DNA of 64,000 nucleotides from Opitutia bacterium (GTDB lineage: Bacteria > Verrucomicrobiota > Verrucomicrobiia > Opitutales > Opitutaceae), in NCBI GenBank assembly GCA_947461205.1, contig CANHJG010000002.1, positions 27,443 to 91,442 of the forward strand, in the 5' to 3' direction. Below the pieces are notes generated by a model, which saw only the letters and a list, made by a program, of their open reading frames with translations, was not told the origin of the DNA and searched no databases. Within the stretch, counting starts at the first letter, position 1. Each line of letters starts with the position of its first letter. Shown here in pieces: positions 9,825 to 19,158 of this stretch. The translations under genes were made by a program, and so were the position numbers.

Positions 9825-9834
9825 GCGCGGCTAC

Positions 9835-9861
9835 AAAAAGGGCCGGGAAGCGTCCCGGCCC
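9835..9861 (-). terminator. Intrinsic terminator between the ACP gene and the FAD oxidoreductase gene
   Basis: On the minus strand GGGCCGGGA pairs perfectly with TCCCGGCCC (9-bp GC-rich stem, 4-base loop) and is followed directly by TTTTT. This is a textbook intrinsic terminator located after the ACP stop (9888) and just before the oxidoreductase start (9824). It may uncouple the two genes or act as an attenuator. Confidence 0.75.
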
Positions 9862-9887
9862 GAAAATCGCCCGTGGATTCCCGGCCC

Positions 9888-10151
9888 TCAGCTTTTCCCC
9901 GCGAGGGCGTCGAACTTCGGCGTCAGATACTCCGCGCAGCTGTCGAGGCTGGCGAGCTGCGGATAATCCTTCTCCGGGACCTCGATGCCGTGCCGCTTCC
10001 GCAGCTCCATCACAATGTCCAAAAAGTCCATGCTATCGAGCTGGAGTTGATCGCGCAGCCGCACCTCGGGCTTCACGTTGCCCAGGTCCTCGTCAGGGGC
10101 GATGTCGGCGATAATATCGAGCACCACCTTCTTGCATTCGTCTTTGGTCAT
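9888..10151 (-). CDS. Acyl carrier protein
   Basis: An 87-residue acidic protein with the four-helix carrier-protein pattern. The phosphopantetheine attachment site is Ser40 in QLDSMDFLD, corresponding to the DSL motif of AcpP with Met in place of Leu. The divergence from housekeeping AcpP and the position directly after a single ketosynthase gene (15 bases between them) indicate a dedicated carrier for a secondary acyl pathway rather than bulk fatty-acid synthesis. The downstream partner is the FAD oxidoreductase at 8388. Confidence 0.9.
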   Translation of the reverse strand: MTKDECKKVVLDIIADIAPDEDLGNVKPEVRLRDQLQLDSMDFLDIVMELRKRHGIEVPEKDYPQLASLDSCAEYLTPKFDALAGKS

Positions 10152-10166
10152 AGTCAGGAGCCGGAA

Positions 10167-11405
10167 TTAGGGGACAAACCGTTTAACAATCAATGTGGAA
10201 TTTATCCCGAGCATCCCGAAGGAATTGTTCAGGATGGTGTCCACTTTCGCAACCTTCCGCGGATGATTGAGGACGAGCCCCGGCAGCGCGCACAGCGGAT
10301 CGAGGTCGTCGACATTGATCGTGGGGTGAACCACGAGGTCATCGAACGACGGCAGGTTGCCCGCCAGTTCCAACGCACCCGCCGCCCCCATGCAGTGGCC
10401 GATGTAACTTTTCGTGTTGTTGATGTGCGTGTCGGGACACCCTTCGCCAAACACCGCCCGAATCGCCTCGCACTCCTGGATATCGCCCAGCGTAGTGGCC
10501 GTCGCATGGGTGTTCACGATGTGGATGTCGCTCGGCGTGAGCCCGGCGCGGCGGATGGCGGCGTGGACGCATTCGGCCTGCCGCGTCGGATTCGGGAGCA
10601 CGTAGTCGCTGGCGTCGCTGTTGACGTGGTAACCGGCGATTTCCCCGTAAATCTTCGCCCCGCGCGCGCGGGCGTCGTCCCACCGTTCGAGCGTGTAAAG
10701 CGCGCCGCCCTCGGAGATGACGATCCCGTTGCGCGCCTTGTCGAAGGGCCGCGAGGCCTTGAGCGGATCGTCGTGGGTCGCGAGGGCGTTTTGGGACTTG
10801 AAGCCGGCAAAAATACCGAACGTGTGGATGCTCTCGCTGACGCCGCCGCAGAGCGCGAGATCCACCTCACCCAAGCGGAGCATCTGCGCGGCGTGGACCA
10901 GACCCATATTGCCTGCGGCGCAGGCGGCGCCGATGGTGTAGGCAGGACCGGTGACGCCGAGGTTGAGCGACGCCTCACCGGCCGGATTGTTGGCGACAGT
11001 GCGGGGGTTGTGGTAGTGGGACCAGAACTTGGTGTCGTAATTGAATTTCGAGATGTTGTAGATCTCGTTTTCAGTTTCGACGTTTCCGTGCTCGGTGCAG
11101 CCGATGTAAATGCCGACCCGGTCCTTGGCGACCGCGTCCCAATTCAAGCCGCTGTCCGCAAGCGCCTCTCGCGCGCAGTAGATCGCAATACTCCCGGCCC
11201 GGGTGCCGACGCGCACTTCTTTCTTCTTCTGATGTTTCAGCGCATCAAAGTGGCAGACCCCCGCAAGCTGCGAGCCCATGTAGCGGATTTCTTTGCGCTC
11301 GATGCCCGCGACACCCGCGAGCAGGTTGGCGCGAAACTCCGCCAAAGAACTCCCGTTCGGAGCGGTCAGACCAACACCAGTGATGACGATGCGCGAGGGC
11401 TTCAT
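10167..11405 (-). CDS. Beta-ketoacyl-ACP synthase (FabF-like ketosynthase)
   Basis: A 412-residue condensing enzyme. The Cys-His-His triad is visible: Cys162 in IGAACAAGNMG, His300 in NTHATATTLGD, and His337 in NNTKSYIGHCMGAAG, with the conserved Lys332. The start at 11405 (MKPSRIVITGVGLTAPNG) is the family's normal N-terminus; the frame is open 69 codons further upstream, but that would overlap galE. The gene is divergent from galE and co-oriented with the ACP and FAD oxidoreductase. The family is certain; whether it serves a polyene, a special lipid or another acyl product is not visible. Confidence 0.9.
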   Translation of the reverse strand: MKPSRIVITGVGLTAPNGSSLAEFRANLLAGVAGIERKEIRYMGSQLAGVCHFDALKHQKKKEVRVGTRAGSIAIYCAREALADSGLNWDAVAKDRVGIYIGCTEHGNVETENEIYNISKFNYDTKFWSHYHNPRTVANNPAGEASLNLGVTGPAYTIGAACAAGNMGLVHAAQMLRLGEVDLALCGGVSESIHTFGIFAGFKSQNALATHDDPLKASRPFDKARNGIVISEGGALYTLERWDDARARGAKIYGEIAGYHVNSDASDYVLPNPTRQAECVHAAIRRAGLTPSDIHIVNTHATATTLGDIQECEAIRAVFGEGCPDTHINNTKSYIGHCMGAAGALELAGNLPSFDDLVVHPTINVDDLDPLCALPGLVLNHPRKVAKVDTILNNSFGMLGINSTLIVKRFVP

Positions 11406-11468
11406 TGCGTAGGAAAGGGAAATCGCTAGCCAACCTCCGCCCGAAAGCAATACAACCCTCCCTTCAAA

Positions 11469-12461
11469 ATGAACGTTCTCGTCGTCGGAGGCGCCGGTTA
11501 CATCGGCAGTCACTGTGTTCGCCAGCTCGCTGCGGCCGGTCACCGACCCGTGGTGCTCGATAATTTCACCTACGGGCACCGGGGGGCACTCGCCCCCGAC
11601 GTCACCGTCCACGACGCCGATTTAGGCGACGAGACGGCCGTCAAACGCCTCCTCCTAGCCGAGCGAATCGACGCCGTGATGCATTTCGCCGCGTTTTGCT
11701 ACGTCGGCGAGTCCGTGACCGATCCCCTCAAGTATTATCTCAACAACTGTGCCGCGACGCTGCACCTGCTCAACGCGATGCTGCAGGTGGGGGTGAAGAA
11801 ATTTATCTTCTCTTCGACGTGTGCGACCTTTGGCGTACCCGCGTCGCTGCCGATCCATGAAAATTTGCCGCAGGCGCCGATCAATCCCTACGGCCAGACC
11901 AAGCTGGACATCGAACACGCGCTGAAGGCGCTCGCGCCGGCCACCGGACTGAGCTTCGCGGCCTTCCGCTACTTCAACGCTGCCGGGGCCGCCGAAGACG
12001 GCTCGATCGGCGAGGACCACCACCCCGAGACGCACCTCATTCCGGTGGCCATCGACGTGGCCACGGGCAAACGCCCGCACCTTGAACTCTACGGCACCGA
12101 CTACCCCACGCCCGACGGAACTTGCCAGCGCGACTACGTCCACGTCGACGATCTCAGCCGGGCGCATATCGCCGCGTTCGATAAACTCGCGGCGCCTGGG
12201 ACGCAGGCGTTCTACAACCTCGGCACCGGTCGCCCGACGTCCAACCGCGAAGTCATCCGCGCCGTCGAAAAAATTACCGGCAAACCCGTCAAAGTCATCG
12301 AAAAGCCCCGCCGGCCCGGTGATCCGCCCGCGCTCTACGCCGATTCCACCAAGGCGCAGCGCGAGTTGGGTTGGACCGTGAAATTTACCGGGATCGAATC
12401 CATCGTGGCCACGGCCTGGAAATGGCACTCGACCCATCCCCGGGGCTACGCGGACCGATGA
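11469..12461 (+). CDS. galE: UDP-glucose 4-epimerase
   Basis: A 330-residue extended SDR that interconverts UDP-glucose and UDP-galactose in the cytoplasm. The NAD site is GGAGYIGSH near residue 7. The catalytic Tyr-Lys pair is in NPYGQTKLDIE, and GTCQRDYVHVDDL is the GalE-specific C-terminal segment. The usual S-S-A-V-Y-G strand reads SSTCATFG here. The stop overlaps the btpA-like start by four bases (ATGA), so the two are probably cotranscribed. It is divergent from the ketosynthase gene, with about 60 bases between the two starts. Confidence 0.92.
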   Translation: MNVLVVGGAGYIGSHCVRQLAAAGHRPVVLDNFTYGHRGALAPDVTVHDADLGDETAVKRLLLAERIDAVMHFAAFCYVGESVTDPLKYYLNNCAATLHLLNAMLQVGVKKFIFSSTCATFGVPASLPIHENLPQAPINPYGQTKLDIEHALKALAPATGLSFAAFRYFNAAGAAEDGSIGEDHHPETHLIPVAIDVATGKRPHLELYGTDYPTPDGTCQRDYVHVDDLSRAHIAAFDKLAAPGTQAFYNLGTGRPTSNREVIRAVEKITGKPVKVIEKPRRPGDPPALYADSTKAQRELGWTVKFTGIESIVATAWKWHSTHPRGYADR

Positions 12462-13252
12462 GCCTGTTCACCGCAGCGCAGCCGGTCATCGGAATGATCC
12501 ACCTCGGCGCGTTGCCGGGCACTCCCGCCGGCCGACGTTCCTTGCGCGAGATCGAGGCGTTGGCGGTGAAAGAAGCGGTGATTTACCGCGCGGCGGGCGT
12601 GCACGGCCTGATGCTCGAGAATATGCACGACACGCCCTATCTGCGCGGGCAGGTGGGACCGGAAATCGTCGCCGCGATGGCGATCGTCGCCCGGGCCGTG
12701 AAACAGGCTGCCGCGTTGCCCTGCGGCGTGCAGATTCTCGCCGCGGCCAATCGGGAAGCGATCGCAGTGGCGCATGCCGCCGACCTCGATTTCGTCCGCG
12801 CCGAGGGATTCGCCTTCGCCCATGTCGCCGACGAAGGATTCATCCAGTCCTCTGCGGCCGAGTTGCTCCGCTACCGGCGCGCCATCGGCGCCGAACGCGT
12901 GCAGGTGTGGGCGGACGTGAAAAAAAAGCACAGCTCGCACGCGATCACCGCCGATGTCGGCATCGGCGACACGGCCCACGCCGTCGAGTTTATGCGCGGC
13001 GACGCGGTGATTGTGACCGGAGCGGTCACCGGCGATGCACCGCAACCGGCGGACGTTCGCGACGTGAAACGCGCGACTCGGCTCCCCGTTTACCTCGGCT
13101 CCGGAGTAACGGCCGCCAACGTCGGCAAATTTCGCGCCGAAGCCGACGGCTTTATCGTCGGCTCGGAATTCAAGATCGGCGGGCACTGGTCGGGCGCCGT
13201 CGACGCGAAGCGCGTGCGACGATTCATGACCGCGCTTGCGCGGACGAAATAG
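12458..13252 (+). CDS. BtpA/SgcQ family TIM-barrel protein
   Basis: A 264-residue cytoplasmic protein. VIGMIHLGALPGTP at the N-terminus, HGLMLENMHDTPYL, VQVWADVKKKHSSHA and VYLGSGVTAANVG are the recognisable BtpA-family blocks spread over a TIM-barrel. The family takes its name from a cyanobacterial photosystem I biogenesis factor and also includes SgcQ of a sugar-related operon; its reaction is not established. The start at 12458 is set by the ATGA overlap with galE. Coupling to galE suggests a sugar or nucleotide-sugar role here, which is inference. Confidence 0.85.
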   Translation: MSLFTAAQPVIGMIHLGALPGTPAGRRSLREIEALAVKEAVIYRAAGVHGLMLENMHDTPYLRGQVGPEIVAAMAIVARAVKQAAALPCGVQILAAANREAIAVAHAADLDFVRAEGFAFAHVADEGFIQSSAAELLRYRRAIGAERVQVWADVKKKHSSHAITADVGIGDTAHAVEFMRGDAVIVTGAVTGDAPQPADVRDVKRATRLPVYLGSGVTAANVGKFRAEADGFIVGSEFKIGGHWSGAVDAKRVRRFMTALARTK

Positions 13253-13334
13253 GCCGATCCGCGCTCCGACCCTACTGGGGGGGCACTCCGTTGACCCGTT
13301 CGCCCGCCCGCAGCCGAGCTCGGCCGGCGGACCG

Positions 13335-14465
13335 TCAACGCGGCGCGAAAAGGATGCAGATCGGCGCGGGCACGTTGATCACGCCCTTCGTCTGGTAGGT
13401 GAGTTCACCGGTCATCGGGTTCACCTTGTGCACCGCCACCGTATTGGAATCGGCACCCGCCGCGAGCAACCAACCGCCATCGGGCGATAGATTGATATTC
13501 CGCGGAAACGCCCCCCGCACCGGCTGCACCTGGATCACCCTCAGTTCCGACGTCGCCGGGTCGGCCTGGTAAACCGTGACCGTGTCGTGGCCGCGATTCG
13601 ACGAGTAAACAAATCGCCCGCTGGCGTGCACCAGAATCTCCGCCGCGGAATTAGACGCTTCCTTGGCCTTCACTTCGGCGCTGAGCGCCGGCACATCGGC
13701 GAGGCGCCGCGCCGTGCCCGCCGCCGCATCCCACGCAAACGTCGAGACGGACAGTGAGAGCTCATTCAAGAGGTAGATGAATTTCCCGTCCGGCGAAAAT
13801 TTCATATGGCGCGGTCCGCCGCCGGGCACCGATGCCGCAAACCCGTGCCGCTCGATCGCCGGCTTCGCGAGATCGATCCGGTAAATAACAATGCCGTCCA
13901 GGCCGAGATCCGGCACGAGGGCAAAGCGGCCGTCCGGCGAAAAACCCGCCCAGTGCGCGTGCGGTTTTTCCTGCACGGGCTTCACCACGCCGGAGCCACC
14001 CTCGTGTTTGATCACCTGCGCGGAGCCCAGCCGCCCCGCGGCATCGAGGGGAAACAGCGCCGTCGAGCCGCCGCCGTATTGCGCCGTGAGGAGAAACTTG
14101 CCGCTCGGATGCACCCCGATATGCGCACCGCCACCGTCCCCCGTGGGCGCGGCGTTGATCACGGTGAGCTCGCCCTTGGCGCCGATCGTGTAACCGATCG
14201 CGCCCGGCCCGCCGGCAAAGTTCGCGACGGCATAAAGTTTGTCTCCCGCCGGATGGAGCGCGAGGAAGCCGGGCGCACCGACCTCGGCCACGAGCTCGGC
14301 GGGGGAGAGTTTGCCTTTGCCGCTGTCAAACGTCGCCCGGTAGATCCCCTTGGCCCCCGGCCCGCCCGTACCGAAGTAAACGGGCACCGGTTCGGCGGCG
14401 CCCGCGGCAATTGCGCCGCAAACGAACGTAAATAAGGCCGCTCTTACCCGGGGGAATGGTTTCAC
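13335..14465 (-). CDS. Secreted lactonase-family beta-propeller (6-phosphogluconolactonase-like)
   Basis: A 376-residue protein with a signal peptide (FTFVCGAIAAGAAEP). It has the recurring propeller motifs of the lactonase family: GAPGFLALHPAGDKLYAV, GAHIGVHPSGKFLL, HWAGFSPDGRFALVPDLG, PRHMKFSPDGKFIYLLNE and PRNINLSPDGGWLLAAG. The cytoplasmic Pgl relative hydrolyses 6-phosphogluconolactone; a secreted version more likely acts on an unphosphorylated sugar lactone in the periplasm. It is convergent with btpA and divergent from the first sulfatase. In this setting it could open lactones made by the periplasmic Gfo/Idh oxidoreductase. Confidence 0.85.
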   Translation of the reverse strand: MKPFPRVRAALFTFVCGAIAAGAAEPVPVYFGTGGPGAKGIYRATFDSGKGKLSPAELVAEVGAPGFLALHPAGDKLYAVANFAGGPGAIGYTIGAKGELTVINAAPTGDGGGAHIGVHPSGKFLLTAQYGGGSTALFPLDAAGRLGSAQVIKHEGGSGVVKPVQEKPHAHWAGFSPDGRFALVPDLGLDGIVIYRIDLAKPAIERHGFAASVPGGGPRHMKFSPDGKFIYLLNELSLSVSTFAWDAAAGTARRLADVPALSAEVKAKEASNSAAEILVHASGRFVYSSNRGHDTVTVYQADPATSELRVIQVQPVRGAFPRNINLSPDGGWLLAAGADSNTVAVHKVNPMTGELTYQTKGVINVPAPICILFAPR

Positions 14466-14617
14466 GTCCGAAGCCCTAGCAGACGCCCGCAGCCCGCGCC
14501 AAGCCGGATCACGCTGCGGCCACGACTTTCCCGCACGCCGGTCTTGGCAAACCCGGGCGCGTGCGTACCGTCGCCTCGCGCCGCCGCACCGAACCTTGCG
14601 CGGCGTCCTTTACCCCC

Positions 14618-16156
14618 ATGACCCTCCTCCGTTTGTGCGTGCTCGCCGCGCTCGCTGTCTCGACCTCGCTGGCCGCCGAAGTGCGCCGGCCCAATATCCT
14701 CTTCATTCTGGTGGACGATCAATCGCCGTTTGATCTCAAAGCCTACAACCCCCGATCCCCGCTGCATTCGCCCCACCTCGACCGCCTCGCCGCGCAGGGC
14801 ATGGTGCTCGACGGCGCTTACCACATGGGCGCCTTTGTCGGTGGCGTGTGCACCCCGTCGCGCCACATGATCATGAGCGGGCGCACGCTCTGGCATCTGC
14901 CCATCGGCCCGGGTGCCGCCGCCCACTGCCCACCCCAACTGGAACAGGCGACGATTCCCGCCGTCTTCAACCGCGCCGGCTACGCGACGATGCGCACCTG
15001 CAAAATGGGCAACAGCTACGAAGCGGCCAACCAGCTTTTTACGGTGCGCAAAGACGCCACCAAACGCGGCGGCACCGACGCGACCGGCAGCACCTGGCAC
15101 GGCGAACAGGTGCTCGACTACCTCGCCCAACGCGACCGCTCGCCGGCCGCGGACCGCGCACCGTTTCTCATCTATTTCGGTTTCTCCCACCCTCACGACA
15201 CCCGCGACGGCAAGCCCGAGCTCCTCGCGAAATACGGCGCGACCAATCACACGGATCCGACGACCCTGCCACCGGCGCATCCGCAGCAACCCGCGTTGCC
15301 CGAAAACTATTTGCCCGCCCATCCGTTCCCCCACGGTCATCCCGGTCTTCGCGACGAGGAAACCGTCAGCGGGGTTTGGCAACGCCGCGACGAGCGCACG
15401 ATCCGCAACGAGCTCGGCCGCGAATTCGCCTGCGCCGAGGCCATTGACGTTCAGATCGGACGCGTCCTCGCGAAACTCGAAGCCATGGGCGAGCTGGACA
15501 ACACCTACGTCTTTTACACGGCCGACCACGGGATCGCGATCGGTCGCCACGGATTGCAGGGAAAACAAAATCTCTACCAACACACCTGGCGTGTCCCGTT
15601 CATCGCCAAAGGCCCCGGCATCAAGCCCGGCACGCGCGCCGAGGGGAACGCCTACCTGCTCGATGTGCTCGCCACGCTCTGCGACTTCGCCGGCATTGCC
15701 GCCCCTGCCAGCAACGAGGGACTGAGCGTCCGTCCCGTGCTCGAAGGCCAAAAGCAGGTCGTCCGCGATGTCGTCTACGGGGTTTACAACGGCGGCACCA
15801 AACCCGGGATGCGCAGTGTCAAACACGGCGATTGGAAGCTCGTGAAATTCGACGTCCTCGGCGGCACCGTGCGCGAGACCCAGCTCTTTAACCTCCGCGA
15901 AAACCCCCACGAGTTGCTCGAGCAGCATCACGCTCCCGCCCTCGTTGCGCTGACCGGCGTCCAGCCGGCCGCGCACCAACGCAACCTCGCTGCCGATCCG
16001 CGCCACGCCGCGAAGCTCGCGGAAATGGAAACGCTCCTCCTGGCCGAAATGCGGCGCCTCGACGACCCTTGGCGGCTATGGAACCAACCGCCCGACGGAC
16101 TCACGCCACCACCCGAAACGGCCGCCGCCAGTCCGCGGAAAAAATCCAAAAGCTGA
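14618..16156 (+). CDS. Sulfatase (formylglycine type, CTPSR)
   Basis: A 512-residue periplasmic S1-type sulfatase. The ATG at 14618 gives a clean signal peptide ([19 protein letters not shown]); the frame is open a little further upstream. Metal ligands appear in [11 protein letters not shown]. The nucleophile Cys78 sits in [14 protein letters not shown] and must be converted to formylglycine. Later ligands are in [13 protein letters not shown]. The usual GKWHLG block is replaced by [12 protein letters not shown], which keeps the lysine. The product ends in a lysine-rich tail (SPRKKSKS). It is the first of the seven sulfatases in the island and is followed 50 bases later by the next. The sulfated substrate is not identifiable. 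Confidence 0.92.
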   Translation: MTLLRLCVLAALAVSTSLAAEVRRPNILFILVDDQSPFDLKAYNPRSPLHSPHLDRLAAQGMVLDGAYHMGAFVGGVCTPSRHMIMSGRTLWHLPIGPGAAAHCPPQLEQATIPAVFNRAGYATMRTCKMGNSYEAANQLFTVRKDATKRGGTDATGSTWHGEQVLDYLAQRDRSPAADRAPFLIYFGFSHPHDTRDGKPELLAKYGATNHTDPTTLPPAHPQQPALPENYLPAHPFPHGHPGLRDEETVSGVWQRRDERTIRNELGREFACAEAIDVQIGRVLAKLEAMGELDNTYVFYTADHGIAIGRHGLQGKQNLYQHTWRVPFIAKGPGIKPGTRAEGNAYLLDVLATLCDFAGIAAPASNEGLSVRPVLEGQKQVVRDVVYGVYNGGTKPGMRSVKHGDWKLVKFDVLGGTVRETQLFNLRENPHELLEQHHAPALVALTGVQPAAHQRNLAADPRHAAKLAEMETLLLAEMRRLDDPWRLWNQPPDGLTPPPETAAASPRKKSKS

Positions 16157-16206
16157 CGCCCTCGCCGCCACGACCGCCGCCGTCAGCACCCGCCCCCGGC
16201 TTTTTT

Positions 16207-17571
16207 ATGCGCTCACGCCGATTCTTATCCGCCTGCCTCGGGCTCCTCGCCTCCGTCTCGCTGGTGACGGCTGCGACACCGCCCACCCGCCCCAACATCA
16301 TTGTTATTCTCACCGACGACCAGGGCTACGGTGACCTCGGCTGCTACGGCAGCCCGACGATCCGCACGCCGAACCTCGACCGGATGGCGGCCGAGGGCGT
16401 GCGGTTCACCGACTTCTACTCCGGCGCCGAGGTCTGCACCCCGAGTCGCACCGCGCTCCTCACCGGCCGCTATCCGCTGCGCAGCGGCATGGCGGGAGAC
16501 CGCCGCGTGCTCTTTCCCCATTCCGCCGGCGGCCTGCCGCCCGCTGAATTCACTCTCGCCGAAGCGCTCAAGGCCCGCGGCTACACGACGGCCCACATCG
16601 GCATCCACGCCGGCTCGCGCCCCCAGGACCAGGGCTTCAATTCCACGTTCGGCTTGCCGTATTCCAACGACATGGATGCCCGCGCGGGCATCACGGGCAA
16701 AGATCGCTTCAGCCCCACTCCACCGGCCGACGGCTGGAATGTCGCCCTCCTGCGCAATGGCGAAGTCGTCGAGCGTCCCGCCGATCAGACGACGCTCACC
16801 CAGCGTTACACCCAAGAAGCCCTCCGCGTGATCTCCTCCGCCCGGGAAACACCGTTCTTCATCTACCTCGCCCATTCAATGCCCCACACCCCGCTCTTCG
16901 CGTCGCCGGCCTTTAAGGGCAAAAGTCGCCGCGGCATCTACGGCGATGTGATCGAAGAGATCGACTGGAGCACGGGAGAAATCCTCGCCGCCCTCCGCCG
17001 CACCGGCCTCGCGGAAAACACGTTCGTTTTCTTCACCAGCGACAACGGCCCGTGGCTCACCGAGGGCGCGCAAGGCGGCAGTGCCGGCCTGCTGCGCGAG
17101 GGCAAAGGCAGCACGTGGGAAGGCGGCATGCGCGTCCCCGGGATTGCCTGGATGCCCGGACGTATTCGCCCCGCCGTGACCAGCGAACCCGCCAGCGCCC
17201 TCGACCTGTATCCGACCGCCCTGGCCCTCGCCGGTGCGCCCGCTCCGACGGGCGTCACCCTCGACGGGCTCGACTTGCTGCCCCTGCTGACAACGCAACG
17301 CGCGCTCCCCGAACGCCCGTATTTTTTCTACCGCGGAACCGAACTCTTCGCGTGCCGCCTCGGCGAGTGGAAAGCTCACTTCCGCACCCAAAGCGGTTAC
17401 GGCCAACCCAAGCCCGACGATCATACGCCCCCCCTGCTCTTCCGTCTGCCGCACGACCCCTCGGAGAAATATGATGTCGCTCCGGCTCACGCCGAGGTCC
17501 TGACCCGTATCGCCGCCGCCGTTACCGCCCACCGCGCCACTGTGATCCCGGCCGAGCCCCAGCTCAAATAG
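16207..17571 (+). CDS. Arylsulfatase-like protein lacking the conserved GKWHLG lysine
   Basis: A 454-residue secreted protein of the arylsulfatase A-like S1 class. It has a signal peptide ([18 protein letters not shown]), metal ligands in [15 protein letters not shown], the nucleophile Cys77 in [22 protein letters not shown] and the second lysine in [13 protein letters not shown]. Where relatives read IGKWHLG, residues 131-136 read IGIHAG. The lysine that contacts the sulfate and formylglycine is absent and the segment is one residue short. Flanking sequence (GYTTAH before, SRPQDQGF after) is normal, so this is a local change and not a frameshift. The product may be inactive or altered in activity. 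The start at 16207 gives the signal peptide. Confidence 0.88.
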   Translation: MRSRRFLSACLGLLASVSLVTAATPPTRPNIIVILTDDQGYGDLGCYGSPTIRTPNLDRMAAEGVRFTDFYSGAEVCTPSRTALLTGRYPLRSGMAGDRRVLFPHSAGGLPPAEFTLAEALKARGYTTAHIGIHAGSRPQDQGFNSTFGLPYSNDMDARAGITGKDRFSPTPPADGWNVALLRNGEVVERPADQTTLTQRYTQEALRVISSARETPFFIYLAHSMPHTPLFASPAFKGKSRRGIYGDVIEEIDWSTGEILAALRRTGLAENTFVFFTSDNGPWLTEGAQGGSAGLLREGKGSTWEGGMRVPGIAWMPGRIRPAVTSEPASALDLYPTALALAGAPAPTGVTLDGLDLLPLLTTQRALPERPYFFYRGTELFACRLGEWKAHFRTQSGYGQPKPDDHTPPLLFRLPHDPSEKYDVAPAHAEVLTRIAAAVTAHRATVIPAEPQLK

Positions 17572-17748
17572 CCGCTTCGCCGGGCGACCAACTCAGCGGT
17601 TCCGGCCTCCTCGCTCAGCCCGACCTCCGACCGCAACCGGGCTCCCCGGCGCTCGATCTCTCCGTCCCGTGCGGTCGCGGCAACGCTCAGAGCCGCGTCG
17701 ATTTCGTCGCCGCTCGCCCTGCCCTGCCTCTGGGTTAGCCGCCGTCCC

Positions 17749-19158
17749 TCAATATTCGCGCTTCGTCTCAATCCCCGGCCGCGGCACGGGATACTTGCCA
17801 TCGGGCCCCAGTTGCAGCGGCGACGGTCCGTCCATCGTCAGCTTGTCCACGTCCGGAGCGAACTCGTGCTCGCAGTTCAGCATGTGGTCGAAGGTGATGA
17901 TCTGCCCCGTGTGCGCGGCCATGCGGCCCATCGAGGCGACCAAACTGGCCTCTGCGCCGCGCTTGACCTCGTTGTAGGGCCGATCTTGACGGATCGCAGC
18001 GACGAGATTGTCCCATTCGAGCTGCTGAGGATTCTTCTCCGGCTGCGGAAACGCCCAGCGCAGATTCTTGTCGGCGAGATCGATCCGGTCCTTCGCGGTC
18101 AAGATGCGCGGGATTTTTTGGCCGTCGTAAATCCGCACCTGCCCGGGATGGTGCGACCGCGTGGTGATGACCGCCGAGCCCTTGGTGCCGTGCGCGTAGC
18201 TGGCGAACTCCTGGTGCACGCCGGGCATGTTGCGCCCCTCGTAGAAGAGCTTGGCGCCGTCGGGATACGTGTATTGGACCGAATAGGTGTCGAAATTCTG
18301 GTCGAGCGAATCGCCGCGGTAGTGGCGACCCCCGATCGCCATGGCCTCCACCGGCCAGGCGTCCTTCATCCACGAACACTCGTCGATCTGGTGGATGTAG
18401 TAGTCGGAGAACACCCCTCCGCTCAGCCACAGAAACGCGTGGAACTTGGAGATCTGATACATCAGCTCCGAGATCCCTTCGGGCTTGGGCGGGGCGGTGC
18501 CGCCCCCGGATCCCATCCGGTAGGCCCGCATCGCGACGATGTCCCCAATCTCGCCATTGCGAATGCGCTGATGGAGCTCCTTGCGGCCCTCGCAGTGCCG
18601 GACCATCAGCCCGACCCCCACCTTGAGGCTTTTTTCTTTCGCCTGTTCCCCGAGCGCAATCATCCGCCTCGTCGTGGGTCCGTCCACCGACAACGGTTTC
18701 TCCATAAAAACGTGGAGCCCTTTGGCAATCGCATGCTGGAACATCACCCAGCGAAACGCCGGGGGGGTGGCGAGGATCACGACGTCCCCGGGCTTCAGAC
18801 AGTCCATCGCCGCCTTATAACCGTCGAAGCCGATGAACTGCCGCTCGGCCGGCACTTCGATCTGGGTCTGCTGCTGCGGATACTGCTTGGCCAGCCGCTC
18901 GAGCGACGATTTCAGTTTCGCCGGAAACACGTCCGCCATGGCCACGAGCTTGATCGGTCCGCTCGTCGTCGACAGCGCCTGACCGGCCGCCCCGGTGCCG
19001 CGACCGCCGCAGCCGACCAGCGCCACGCGGATGAGGTCGCTCCCCGCCGCATGAACCTGCGGCAGGGTGATGCCGGCCAGCGCCGACACCGCGGCGACCT
19101 GACCCGATTGTTTGAGAAAATCCCGACGTGATAAGACCGACGACAGCAGCGGATTCAT
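17749..19158 (-). CDS. Tat-exported Gfo/Idh/MocA-family oxidoreductase
   Basis: A 469-residue NAD(P)-dependent sugar oxidoreductase. A twin-arginine signal is at the N-terminus (LSRRDFLKQSGQVAAVSALA), implying export with bound cofactor. The Rossmann motif VALVGCGGRGTGAAGQ follows. The catalytic-region lysine is in FMEKPLSVDG, and YYIHQIDECSWM is a conserved C-terminal block. Members oxidise or reduce sugars and sugar derivatives and are often found beside sulfatases in this phylum. It is convergent with the preceding sulfatase. A degraded relative lies at 26760 and another at 39855, so this is the only intact member in the window. Confidence 0.9.
   Translation of the reverse strand: MNPLLSSVLSRRDFLKQSGQVAAVSALAGITLPQVHAAGSDLIRVALVGCGGRGTGAAGQALSTTSGPIKLVAMADVFPAKLKSSLERLAKQYPQQQTQIEVPAERQFIGFDGYKAAMDCLKPGDVVILATPPAFRWVMFQHAIAKGLHVFMEKPLSVDGPTTRRMIALGEQAKEKSLKVGVGLMVRHCEGRKELHQRIRNGEIGDIVAMRAYRMGSGGGTAPPKPEGISELMYQISKFHAFLWLSGGVFSDYYIHQIDECSWMKDAWPVEAMAIGGRHYRGDSLDQNFDTYSVQYTYPDGAKLFYEGRNMPGVHQEFASYAHGTKGSAVITTRSHHPGQVRIYDGQKIPRILTAKDRIDLADKNLRWAFPQPEKNPQQLEWDNLVAAIRQDRPYNEVKRGAEASLVASMGRMAAHTGQIITFDHMLNCEHEFAPDVDKLTMDGPSPLQLGPDGKYPVPRPGIETKREY

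Noticed and set aside
8469..11429. A 986-codon open frame on the plus strand.
   Set aside because: It lies opposite three well-supported minus-strand genes (flavoprotein, ACP, ketosynthase), crosses their boundaries and reads as His/Arg-rich sequence without family resemblance. Long antisense frames are common at this GC content.
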